Assembly: GCF_004684085.1 (NCBI RefSeq)
Contig: NZ_SRHZ01000042.1
Location: 1 to 64,000 of the forward strand
Reading direction: 5' to 3'
Origin: Stenotrophomonas maltophilia
Lineage (GTDB): Bacteria; Pseudomonadota; Gammaproteobacteria; Xanthomonadales; Xanthomonadaceae
Length of the DNA stretch: 64,000 nucleotides
Numbering within the stretch: position 1 is the first letter of the stretch; the number at the start of each line of letters is the position of its first letter. The position numbers were made by a program, and so were the translations under genes. This document shows, in pieces, positions 41,392 to 48,635 of this stretch. The notes under the pieces are model-generated. The model was not told where the DNA came from and did no database searches. It saw only the letters and a program-made list of their open reading frames with translations.

Positions 41392-41696
41392 GCAGCGTTC
41401 TCCACAGATTTCAGGTTGTCATGGGTTACGTCCAGGCCCAGGGCCTGGGTGACGCCCAACAGGCGTGCAGCGTCACGGAAGGTTGCAGTGCAACCGTGGA
41501 AGCCGGTGCCCAGGCCTGCCTCGCGGCGGGCCTGCACGAAGGCGCACAGCACCTGCATGCTCGCGGTATGGATGCGACCGACCTGGCTTGCATCCAGGGT
41601 CAGTTCGCCTGCTTCCACCACAAGTGGCGAAAGGCGGTTCTTGAGCTCGGTGCTGCTCTCGATGCCGAGATCCTCACCCAGTTCGACAGTGCTCAT
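41388..41696 (-). CDS. STAS-domain protein of the chemotaxis operon
   Basis: A 102-residue single STAS domain, like anti-sigma-factor antagonists or MlaB-type subunits. The loop that carries the phospho-serine in SpoIIAA reads VGRIHTASMQVL here, so the acceptor would be Thr or a distal Ser, as in STAS_2 proteins. GGAG precedes ATG 41696. It is first in the STAS-cheY-cheA unit with a strong sigma-28 promoter. Such proteins are known in chemotaxis operons, but their partner here is unknown. Confidence 0.82.
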   Translation of the reverse strand: MSTVELGEDLGIESSTELKNRLSPLVVEAGELTLDASQVGRIHTASMQVLCAFVQARREAGLGTGFHGCTATFRDAARLLGVTQALGLDVTHDNLKSVENAA

Positions 41697-41726
41697 CGTT
41701 GCTCCGGACAAACGGTTCCGTGATCC

Positions 41727-41753
41727 ATAACGGCAAGATCCACGGCTTCTTTA
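41727..41753 (-). promoter_or_regulatory. Candidate sigma-28 promoter of STAS-cheY-cheA
   Basis: Minus strand: TAAAGAAG, 11 bp, GCCGTTAT. The -35 TAAAG core is perfect. About 31 bp before the STAS gene start. Confidence 0.8.
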
Positions 41754-41790
41754 GGGGAATCGACGCAGCCGGTCGATGCGGTCGCTGTTG

Positions 41791-41978
41791 AAAAGGGGAC
41801 GGAGGGGATTAAGTCGCAATCGACCTGGCTCTACTGCAGCCCCCCTAAGCAACGGCGACCGCGCAGTGGGGACGTAAGGTGTTGATCCAACGGATCAACT
41901 CCTTGCGTCCCCGACAGGCACCGCGTCGGCGCAAAGCGCCGAGCCAGTTGCGACTTAATCCCCTCCGTCCCTTTTTTT
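41791..41978. repeat. 188-bp nested inverted-repeat element
   Basis: Outer arms of 24 bp are perfect (41796-41819 with 41948-41971). Inside lie a 7-bp stem (41825-41831 with 41941-41947) and a long central hairpin (about 41867-41911) with one G-U pair and one mismatch. A run of A on the left and T7 on the right extend the outer stem. There is no open frame. It could be a non-autonomous palindromic mobile element or a structured RNA with its own terminator on the plus strand. Confidence 0.85.
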
Positions 41979-41982
41979 CCGC

Positions 41983-43089
41983 TCAGCTCAACAGTTGTGT
42001 GGCATCGAGCAGGATCATGGGCCGCTGGCTGACCCGGGCCACGCCACGGAACAGATCATTGGAAATCTGGCAGATGCGCGCCGTATCGGGTGGCTCGATC
42101 TGCGAATCGGTGAGGTTGGCGACATCTTCCACCGCCGATACACGCAGGCCGATGGTCTCGCCGTTCTCCTCCAGCACCACGATGCGGGTCTGCGCGTCGT
42201 CCTCGGCCGCAGTTGCGCCCAGGTGCAGGCCCAGGTCCATCACCGGCACCACCTGGCCGCGCAGGTTCATGATGCCGAGCATCGCCGGGGCAGTGCCGCG
42301 CAGTGGCAGCAACGGTACTGGCAGGACCACTTCCTGGACCTTCAGCAGTTCCAGCGCATAGGCCTGGGCGCCGCAACGCAGGCGCAGCCAGCGCGAGGTG
42401 CGCTCGCCGGCGCGGCGGTTCTGCGGATGCGGGCTGCTGGCCGGACGGTGCGCCTGTGCCTGCAGTTCCTGCCAGGTGCCGGGCCGATTGCTGGCGGGTG
42501 CGTCCACGGCCACGCGCGGTGGCGGCGCGGCATCGGTGCGTGCTGCCGGTGCCGGCGCGGCGCGAGGTGCCGGGGGCGAGACCGGTGCTGCGACTACGGC
42601 GGGCGGTGGCGTGGCGACCTCCTCACCGACGGCAGCGGCCTCGAATGCGGCCTGCAGGCCGGGACTGTCGGTGTGGGCGAGGCGATGGCTGTCGGCCGGA
42701 TCGGTCTCGTAGATCACTTCATCCGGCAGATCGTCCCAGGTTGGCTCCGGTCCGGTCTTTGTAGCGGCCGGAGCCGGGGCAGGCGCGGTTTCGTGGATGA
42801 CTTCGTCCGGCAGGTCGTCCCAGGTGGGCTCACGTGTGGGCGCAGGGCTGGCGGCCTCGAAGGCAGCTTCCAGCGCTGCGTCGTCCTCGGCCGGTGTGGC
42901 AGCGACGGTGTCGGTTTCGTAGATCACTTCGGCCGGGAGGTCGTCCCAGGTGGGCTCGCGCTCGGTGTCCGCTGCGCTCGCCGGGCATGGCCCGGCGCTA
43001 CCCGGTACGGGCAGGGTGACTGCGGCCGGAGCGATCGCCTCGCCCAGCAGTTCGTCCAGATAGTCGTCCAGTACCCCGGTACTGTTCAT
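41983..43089 (-). CDS. parP: ParP-like polar chemotaxis protein with C-terminal CheW domain
   Basis: A 368-residue protein with a short acidic N terminus, a long disordered Pro/Ala-rich middle and a C-terminal CheW-like domain (about 230-368). This is the layout of ParP, which with ParC keeps CheA and receptors at the cell pole. The middle holds three copies of EPTWDDLP-x-EVI-x-ET (45-59, 87-101, 115-129). Residues about 30-37 (GSAGPCPA) are encoded by a SMAG repeat. Its start overlaps the parC stop by 4 bp. A plain long CheW is the alternative, but the neighbour favours ParP. Confidence 0.85.
   Translation of the reverse strand: MNSTGVLDDYLDELLGEAIAPAAVTLPVPGSAGPCPASAADTEREPTWDDLPAEVIYETDTVAATPAEDDAALEAAFEAASPAPTREPTWDDLPDEVIHETAPAPAPAATKTGPEPTWDDLPDEVIYETDPADSHRLAHTDSPGLQAAFEAAAVGEEVATPPPAVVAAPVSPPAPRAAPAPAARTDAAPPPRVAVDAPASNRPGTWQELQAQAHRPASSPHPQNRRAGERTSRWLRLRCGAQAYALELLKVQEVVLPVPLLPLRGTAPAMLGIMNLRGQVVPVMDLGLHLGATAAEDDAQTRIVVLEENGETIGLRVSAVEDVANLTDSQIEPPDTARICQISNDLFRGVARVSQRPMILLDATQLLS
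42979..43001 (-). repeat. SMAG-type repeat inside the parP coding region
   Basis: GTAG and the CGCCGGGC/GCCCGGCG palindrome (minus orientation) lie wholly in the reading frame of parP, with no frameshift or stop. It encodes GSAGPCPA in the disordered N-terminal region. All other copies in the window are between genes. Confidence 0.88.
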
Positions 43090-43868
43090 GCCGCCTGCTC
43101 CAGAGCGCGGGCATCCTCGCCGAGGATCCAGTTCAGGGCGCGCCGATAGGCGGCCAGGCCGCGGCCCGGGTAGTCCTCGCCGGCGCTCGGCAGGGTCAGC
43201 CCAGCGGCGTTGCTGATGCGGGTGTCGATCGGAATCGCGTCTTCCCAGACGCGGGTGCCGTGACGGTCCTGCATGGTGCGCAGCGATTCGTTGCCGGCGC
43301 GGGTGCGGCGGTCGAACAAGGTCGGCAGGATCGAGATCGGTAGCGGGCGGCGGCGCGAGCGCTCGACCATCTCGCCGGTGCGGACCATGCCGTCCAGTCC
43401 ATGCAGCGCCAGCGGTTCGGCCTGGGTCGGGATGATCAGCCGGTCGGCAGCGGCCAGCGCGTTGATCATCAGCAGGCCGAGGGTCGGTGCGCAGTCCAGC
43501 AGGATGTAGTCGTGCTGGCCCTGGTGGCGGGCCAGTGCGTTCTGCAGGGCCAGGCCCAGGCCGGGCTGGTTGGCGCTGCGGCGCTCCAGCGTCGCCAGTG
43601 CCGATTGTGCGCAGACGTAGTCCAGGCCATGGATGTTGCTGGCGTGGCACAGGCTGGACAGGTCCGCTGGCGGCGCACCGAACAGTTCCAGCACGCCGGC
43701 CGGCGGCGGATCCACCGGCACGCCGAAGGCGCGGCTGAGCGAGGCGTGCGGATCAAGGTCGATCAGCAGCACGCGATGGCCCATTGCAGCCAGGCCGCGG
43801 CCGAGGGCGAGGGTGGTAGTGGTCTTGCCGACTCCGCCCTTCTGGTTGGCGACTGCCCAGATGCGCAT
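43086..43868 (-). CDS. parC: ParC, ParA-type ATPase for polar chemotaxis arrays
   Basis: A 260-residue ParA/MinD-family ATPase with the deviant Walker A motif KGGVGKTT at 10-17, Walker B in LLDCAPTLG and a signature lysine near the N terminus. In Vibrio and Pseudomonas, ParC positions chemotaxis arrays at the pole and hands them to ParP. The gene lies directly between motD and parP, with a 4-bp overlap with parP, which supports that role over chromosome partitioning; there is no parB. Confidence 0.88.
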   Translation of the reverse strand: MRIWAVANQKGGVGKTTTTLALGRGLAAMGHRVLLIDLDPHASLSRAFGVPVDPPPAGVLELFGAPPADLSSLCHASNIHGLDYVCAQSALATLERRSANQPGLGLALQNALARHQGQHDYILLDCAPTLGLLMINALAAADRLIIPTQAEPLALHGLDGMVRTGEMVERSRRRPLPISILPTLFDRRTRAGNESLRTMQDRHGTRVWEDAIPIDTRISNAAGLTLPSAGEDYPGRGLAAYRRALNWILGEDARALEQAA

Positions 43869-43872
43869 CGGT

Positions 43873-44889
43873 TTACTCCTTCATTGCCGGGGGAACGGCG
43901 GCGCCGACGCGGCTGCCAGCCGGCACCGGTGGCAACTTCACCGGTGCGATGGGGGAGGTGGGGGCGGTAGCCGGCGTTGCAGCGGCTTGTTCGGTGCCGG
44001 TGCTGTTGGCAGCATCGGTTGCAGCGTTCAGGCGCTGGCCCAGCGGATCGACCGCATGGGTGGTGTCGGCCAGGATGATGACCATCACCCGCCGGTTGCG
44101 GTTGCGGCCCTGCGCGCTGTCGTTCTCTTCGCGCGGGCGGAACTGGCCGTAGCCGACCATCGCCAGCCGCGACGGCTGCACGCCCTGGTCGGCGAACAGA
44201 TGCACCACGCTGGCCGCGCGGCCGGCCGACAATTCCCAGTTGGACGGGAAGGTGGCGGTGGCGATCGGCACGTTGTCGGTATGGCCTTCCACGCGCACGC
44301 TGTTGGGCACGTCGCGCAGTACGTCGGCCAGGCTGGCCAGGGTCTGCCGGGCGTGCACGTCCAGCGCGGCCGAGCCGGTGGGGAACAGGATGTCGCTGTT
44401 GATCTCCACTTCGATCCACAGCTCGGTACGGCGTACGCTGATCATGCCGCGATCGATCAAAGGGGCCAGCGCGGCGGTCAGGCGGTCGGCGATGCTGCTG
44501 AGCTGGCGTTCGGCGCGCGCGATCTGTTCCTGGTTGTGCACCGACACCGGCATGCGCATCTGCGAGGCCATCGATGGCAGCAGGGTGGGGTCGTGCGAGG
44601 GAGCCGGTGCGGAGGGTCCGACCTTGGTACCGGACTTGATCACCGATGGGCTGTCCCAGCCACCGCCCTGTACCTGCTTGTTGCCGACCTGCACCGGATT
44701 GATGGTGCGCGGCGCGCCACCGAAGGCATCGGTGAGTGCGTCGGCCATGATCCGGTACTTGCCCTCGTTCACCGAGGAGATCGCGTACATGACCACGAAG
44801 AAAGCGAGCAGCAGCGTCATCAGGTCGGCATAGGGGATCGCCCATGCTTCATGGTTGGCGTGTTCTTCGTGGTGCTTGCGGCGGGCCAT
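43873..44889 (-). CDS. motD: MotD flagellar stator subunit (MotB-type)
   Basis: Stator protein of 338 residues: short cytoplasmic N terminus, one membrane helix (about 17-40) with the ion-binding Asp22 (IPYADLMTLL), periplasmic plug region and a C-terminal OmpA-like peptidoglycan-binding domain (VEGHTDNVPIATATFPSNW). A low-complexity Ala/Pro/Thr tail of about 60 residues follows. Together with MotC it forms the second stator type known from Pseudomonas. One base separates it from motC. Confidence 0.94.
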   Translation of the reverse strand: MARRKHHEEHANHEAWAIPYADLMTLLLAFFVVMYAISSVNEGKYRIMADALTDAFGGAPRTINPVQVGNKQVQGGGWDSPSVIKSGTKVGPSAPAPSHDPTLLPSMASQMRMPVSVHNQEQIARAERQLSSIADRLTAALAPLIDRGMISVRRTELWIEVEINSDILFPTGSAALDVHARQTLASLADVLRDVPNSVRVEGHTDNVPIATATFPSNWELSAGRAASVVHLFADQGVQPSRLAMVGYGQFRPREENDSAQGRNRNRRVMVIILADTTHAVDPLGQRLNAATDAANSTGTEQAAATPATAPTSPIAPVKLPPVPAGSRVGAAVPPAMKE

Positions 44890-44890
44890 G

Positions 44891-45631
44891 TCAGTGCAGG
44901 AAGCCGGAAAGGTTGGTTTCGATGTTGCGCGGGTTCTCGCCCTGGGCGATCGAGATGAGGCCTTCGATGACCATCTCGCGGTCGCGGGTATTGTGCGAGA
45001 TCACACTCTTGAGCTTGGCGGCGATCGGCAGGAACAGCAGGTTGGCCGAGGCGATGCCGTAGATGGTTGCGGTGAACGCAGCGGCAATGCCGTGGCCGAG
45101 CTTGCTCGGATCGGCGAGGTTCTTCATCACCGCGATCAGGCCGAGCACGGCACCGATGATGCCGAGGGTAGGGGCGTAGATCCCCATCGCCTCGAAGACC
45201 TTGGCGCCGGCCTGGTCCTGATGCTCCTGGCTGCCCAGTTCGATCTCCAGCATGTGCCGGATCGATTCGGGCTCGACACCGTCGACCAGCAGCTGCAGGC
45301 CCTTGCGCAGGAACGGGTCCTGCTGTGCCTCCACCTGTGCTTCCAGGCCCAGCAGGCCCTGGCGGCGGGCGATGTTGCTCCACTCGACAATCTGCTGGAT
45401 CAGTTCGCGGCGGTCGCTGTGCGGCGGCCGCACGACCCAGCGCACGATCTTGAACGCATGCTTGAACACCGCTGGCGAGGTGTGCAGCAGGATGGCGGCG
45501 ACGGTTCCGACGATGACGATCACAAACGCGGCAGGCGACCACAGTGACGCCAGGCCGGCGCCCTTGAGGATGCTGCCGCCGACCAGTGAGGCCAGGGCGA
45601 GAAAGAGTCCAATGAGGCTGAGTCTATCCAT
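44891..45631 (-). CDS. motC: MotC flagellar stator subunit (MotA-type)
   Basis: A 246-residue stator membrane protein with four predicted helices; the proton-path segment is GIYAPTLGIIGAVLGLIAVM, followed by GIASANLLFLPIAAKL. ATG 45631 gives the correct N terminus (MDRLSLIGLFLALASLVGG). The sigma-28 -10 element ends only 8 bp before this ATG and no ribosome binding site is seen, so the mRNA may be leaderless. It begins the motC-motD-parC-parP unit. Confidence 0.94.
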   Translation of the reverse strand: MDRLSLIGLFLALASLVGGSILKGAGLASLWSPAAFVIVIVGTVAAILLHTSPAVFKHAFKIVRWVVRPPHSDRRELIQQIVEWSNIARRQGLLGLEAQVEAQQDPFLRKGLQLLVDGVEPESIRHMLEIELGSQEHQDQAGAKVFEAMGIYAPTLGIIGAVLGLIAVMKNLADPSKLGHGIAAAFTATIYGIASANLLFLPIAAKLKSVISHNTRDREMVIEGLISIAQGENPRNIETNLSGFLH

Positions 45632-45638
45632 GGGTCCG

Positions 45639-45665
45639 GTATCGGCTTGTGTGAATGGGACTTGA
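45639..45665 (-). promoter_or_regulatory. Candidate sigma-28 promoter of motC-motD-parC-parP
   Basis: Minus strand: TCAAGTCC, 11 bp, GCCGATAC. It is so close to the motC ATG (45631) that transcription should start at or next to the A of the start codon. Confidence 0.8.
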
Positions 45666-45709
45666 GACACCGGGGAATCGTGTACAGACGGTGGTCACAG
45701 TTTCCGGGT

Positions 45710-45732
45710 CGCCGGGCATGGCCCGGCGCTAC
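45710..45732 (-). repeat. SMAG-type repeat between cheA2 and motC
   Basis: CGCCGGGC/GCCCGGCG palindrome ending in CTAC, 20 bp past the cheA2 stop. It may cap the mRNA of the upstream operon. Confidence 0.85.
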
Positions 45733-45751
45733 CGTCAGGGGTGGGCGGGCG

Positions 45752-47578
45752 TCATCGCAACCCGTCCACGTCCAGGATCAGGGCCATGCGACCATCACCG
45801 ATCAGGGTTGCACCTGCGTAACCGGCCAGGCCCCGCAATGCCTTGGGCAATGGCTTGATGACCACTTCCTCGCGCCCGCGCACCTGGTCCACGACCAGGC
45901 CGAAACGGGCTTCACCGGCCTGCAGCACAACGATGGTCAGCAGGGGCGAGGCGGCCGGCGTCACATCCAGCCACTGGCGAAGATCGACCAGCGGCAGGGT
46001 GTGCGAGCGGCGATCGAGCACGGCACGGCCATCGAACCAGCCCAGCGAGGTGCGCGGCGCATGCAGCACTTCCATCACACGCGCCAGCGGCAGCGCGTAG
46101 ACGTCTTCGCCGGCCTGCACCAGCAGGGTCGGCAGGATCGCCAGGGTCAGCGGTACGCGGATCAGGAAGCGGCTGCCGCGGCCCAGTTCCGACTGGATCT
46201 GGATCTGGCCGCTCAGTTCGCGGATGCGCGACTGCACCACGTCCATGCCCACGCCACGGCCGGAGATGTCGGTGACCTGCTGCTTGGTCGAGAACCCGGG
46301 CAGGAACACCAGGTGCAGGCATTCCTCGCTGCTGAGGCGGGCAGCGGCTTCCGGGTCGATCAGGCCCTTCTCGCGTGCCTTCGCTCGCAGTTTCTCCGGG
46401 TCGATGCCGGCGCCGTCGTCCTGCACCTCGATGCTGACGTAGTCGCCTTCCTGCTGTGCCGACAGGCGTACGTGGCCCATTCGCGGCTTGCCCTGCGCTT
46501 CACGCAGCTCGGGCATCTCCACGCCATGGTCGATGGCGTTGCGAACCAGGTGCACCAGCGGGTCGGCAAGGGCTTCGACCAGGTTGCGGTCGAGCTCGGT
46601 CTCGGCGCCGATCAGCTCCAGGTCCACTTCCTTCTTCAACGAGCGGGCGACATCACGCGCGACCTTGGGGAAGCGCGAGAACACCTTGCCCACCGGTTGC
46701 ATGCGGGTGCGCATCACCGCCGACTGCAGGCGTGCGGTGGCGATGTCCAGGGTCGAGACCGCGCGGTCCAGCTCTTCGTCGCGCAGGCGCGCACGCAGGG
46801 TCTTCAACCGATTGCGTGACAGCACCAGTTCGCCGATCAGGTTGACGATCGCGTCCAGGCGCTTGGTGTCCACGCGCACGGTGTGCTCGGCTTCGGCCAG
46901 TGGCTTGGCCGCCGGCTTTGCTGCCGGAGCAGGTGCGGGTGGGCGCGGTGCGGGCGGTTGTGCCGCAGGCACGGCGGCGACCGGTTGGGTGCCGGGTGCG
47001 GCGCCGCCATGCAGCTGGTCGAGCAGCGCTTCGAATTCGTCTTCGCTGATCAGTCCGTCGTCGGCCTTCTTCGCTGCAGCAACCGCGGTCGGAGCGTTGC
47101 CGCCATGCAGCTGGTCGAGCAGGGCCTCGAACTCATCGTCGGTGATCAGGTCGCTGCCAGCGGCGGCGGGCGCAGCGACGACCGACGGGGTGGCGGCACC
47201 ACCGTGCACATCGAACTGCGCGATCAGTTCCGGCGGCGCGTAGCCCGGTTCAGTGCCCGAGGACACGGCATCCAGCATCGACTGCAGGTAATCCAGAGAT
47301 TGCTGGGCCGCATCGAAATGATGGGCCTGCAACACGGCCTGGCCGGCACGCGCAGCGCCGAGGGCTTCTTCGGCGGCATGACACAGCTCGACCATCGCGG
47401 TGACGCCAAGGAAGCCGGCGCCGCCCTTGAGCGTGTGGTAGCCGCGGAACACCGCGTTGAGTTGTTCGGTGTCCTGCGGTGCCTGCTCCAGCGACACCAG
47501 CTGTTCGCCGAGGCGATCCAGGATTTCCTGTGCCTCGATGATGAAATCGGCAGTGATGTCGTCGGATACCGCGCTCAT
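45752..47578 (-). CDS. cheA2: CheA histidine kinase (second copy, in the fliA-cheYZ unit)
   Basis: A 608-residue kinase: HPt domain with His48 (RGYHTLKGGAGFLGV), a flexible linker with two near-identical peptides ending DEFEALLDQLHGG (143-160 and 175-192), then dimerisation, HATPase (LVRNAIDHG, DDGAGID, GRGVGMDVV) and CheW domains. There is no folded P2 domain. The linker peptides resemble the FliM N terminus, so they may dock CheY. It follows cheZ by 2 bp and lies in the fliA-cheY-cheZ unit, which makes it the likely motor-controlling kinase. Confidence 0.95.
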   Translation of the reverse strand: MSAVSDDITADFIIEAQEILDRLGEQLVSLEQAPQDTEQLNAVFRGYHTLKGGAGFLGVTAMVELCHAAEEALGAARAGQAVLQAHHFDAAQQSLDYLQSMLDAVSSGTEPGYAPPELIAQFDVHGGAATPSVVAAPAAAGSDLITDDEFEALLDQLHGGNAPTAVAAAKKADDGLISEDEFEALLDQLHGGAAPGTQPVAAVPAAQPPAPRPPAPAPAAKPAAKPLAEAEHTVRVDTKRLDAIVNLIGELVLSRNRLKTLRARLRDEELDRAVSTLDIATARLQSAVMRTRMQPVGKVFSRFPKVARDVARSLKKEVDLELIGAETELDRNLVEALADPLVHLVRNAIDHGVEMPELREAQGKPRMGHVRLSAQQEGDYVSIEVQDDGAGIDPEKLRAKAREKGLIDPEAAARLSSEECLHLVFLPGFSTKQQVTDISGRGVGMDVVQSRIRELSGQIQIQSELGRGSRFLIRVPLTLAILPTLLVQAGEDVYALPLARVMEVLHAPRTSLGWFDGRAVLDRRSHTLPLVDLRQWLDVTPAASPLLTIVVLQAGEARFGLVVDQVRGREEVVIKPLPKALRGLAGYAGATLIGDGRMALILDVDGLR

Positions 47579-47580
47579 GC

Positions 47581-48186
47581 TTACAGCCCCAGGTCCGACA
47601 ACAGGTCGTCGGCGTCGTTCTGCGAGACCGCGTGGCGGTCCAGTCCCTTCAATGCCGGCCCGGCCAGTTCCGGGTCGGTGCGATGCTGTTCCGGCGGCAG
47701 GCCGAGTGCGCCGAAGCCCTCGTGGACGCGGCGGACGATACCGACCACGCGGCGGATGATCTGCCCGGTCAGGTCCTGGTAGCTCTGGGTCAGGGCAATC
47801 TCGGTCAGGTTGTGGCGGATGCGCTCCAGCTGCGCATCCTGGCCCGGCTGCAGGCCTTCGGCACGCAGTTGTTCGGTCAGGCTGCGGCATTCCTCGGCCA
47901 GGTCCAGGGTGCGGTGGGTGGCCTGTTCGGTCATCGCCACCACGTGGTCCAGGCGCGCGCAGGCGTCGTCCAGCTCGCCGGCTTCGTCGGGCACGGTCGG
48001 CAGTTCACCCAGCGCCTGTCCCAGCTCGCGGGCCAGCCGCGAAAGGCCGCTCATCATCGGCTGCGTGCGCAGCGCGACCAGTCCGTCGATGCGCTGCCGC
48101 CACGCGGCCTCGTCCCCCGACTCGAGTGCGTCCAGGGCTTCCTGCAGGCGCAGGGCGAGGGCGCTCTTGTCGACCGTGGTATCCAT
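47581..48186 (-). CDS. cheZ: CheZ, CheY-P phosphatase
   Basis: A 201-residue helical protein that dephosphorylates CheY-P. The catalytic helix motif QSYQDLTGQIIRRV is present, and the C-terminal peptide NDADDLLSDLGL matches the CheY-binding tail. It overlaps the end of cheY by one base and precedes cheA2 by 2 bp. Confidence 0.96.
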   Translation of the reverse strand: MDTTVDKSALALRLQEALDALESGDEAAWRQRIDGLVALRTQPMMSGLSRLARELGQALGELPTVPDEAGELDDACARLDHVVAMTEQATHRTLDLAEECRSLTEQLRAEGLQPGQDAQLERIRHNLTEIALTQSYQDLTGQIIRRVVGIVRRVHEGFGALGLPPEQHRTDPELAGPALKGLDRHAVSQNDADDLLSDLGL

Positions 48187-48578
48187 CAGGCGCTGGCCGC
48201 CAGGCGTTCGAAGATCTTGCCGAGCTTCTCTTCCAGCGTCTGCGCGGTGAACGGCTTGATGATGTAGCCGTTCACGCCGCTCTGGGCGGCCTCGATGATC
48301 TGCTCGCGCTTGGCTTCGGCGGTGACCATCAGTACCGGCAGGGTCTTCAGCTTGGCATCGGCGCGGATCGCCTTGAGCAGTTCGATGCCAGTCATCACCG
48401 GCATGTTCCAGTCGGTGACCACGAAATCGAACGGCTGGCTCTGCAGCAGCGACAGCGCGGCATGCCCGTCCTCGGCTTCGGCGGTGTTGGTGAAGCCCAG
48501 ATCGCCCAGCAGGTTCTTGACGATTCGACGCATGGTCGAGAAGTCGTCGACGATCAGGATGCGCATGTTCTTGTTCAA
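48186..48578 (-). CDS. cheY2: CheY response regulator (motor CheY)
   Basis: A single receiver domain of 130 residues with Asp11-Asp12, phospho-acceptor Asp56 (VVTDWNMP), the conserved Thr in VTAEA and Lys in IIKPF. Tryptophan after the acceptor and the neighbouring cheZ match the motor-binding CheY of enterics and pseudomonads. ATG 48566 is a possible shorter start. It lies 57 bp after fliA. Confidence 0.95.
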   Translation of the reverse strand: MNKNMRILIVDDFSTMRRIVKNLLGDLGFTNTAEAEDGHAALSLLQSQPFDFVVTDWNMPVMTGIELLKAIRADAKLKTLPVLMVTAEAKREQIIEAAQSGVNGYIIKPFTAQTLEEKLGKIFERLAASA

Positions 48579-48635
48579 AGCAGAGTTCCTTTGTTGTTCA
48601 GTCCGGGTGGCCGGGGGCAGCCACCTCGGGCATGT

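Noticed and set aside
43086..43868. ParA of a chromosome or plasmid partition system
   Set aside because: No parB or parS-like repeats are near, and the gene is locked between motD and a CheW-domain ParP, so the chemotaxis ParC role fits better.
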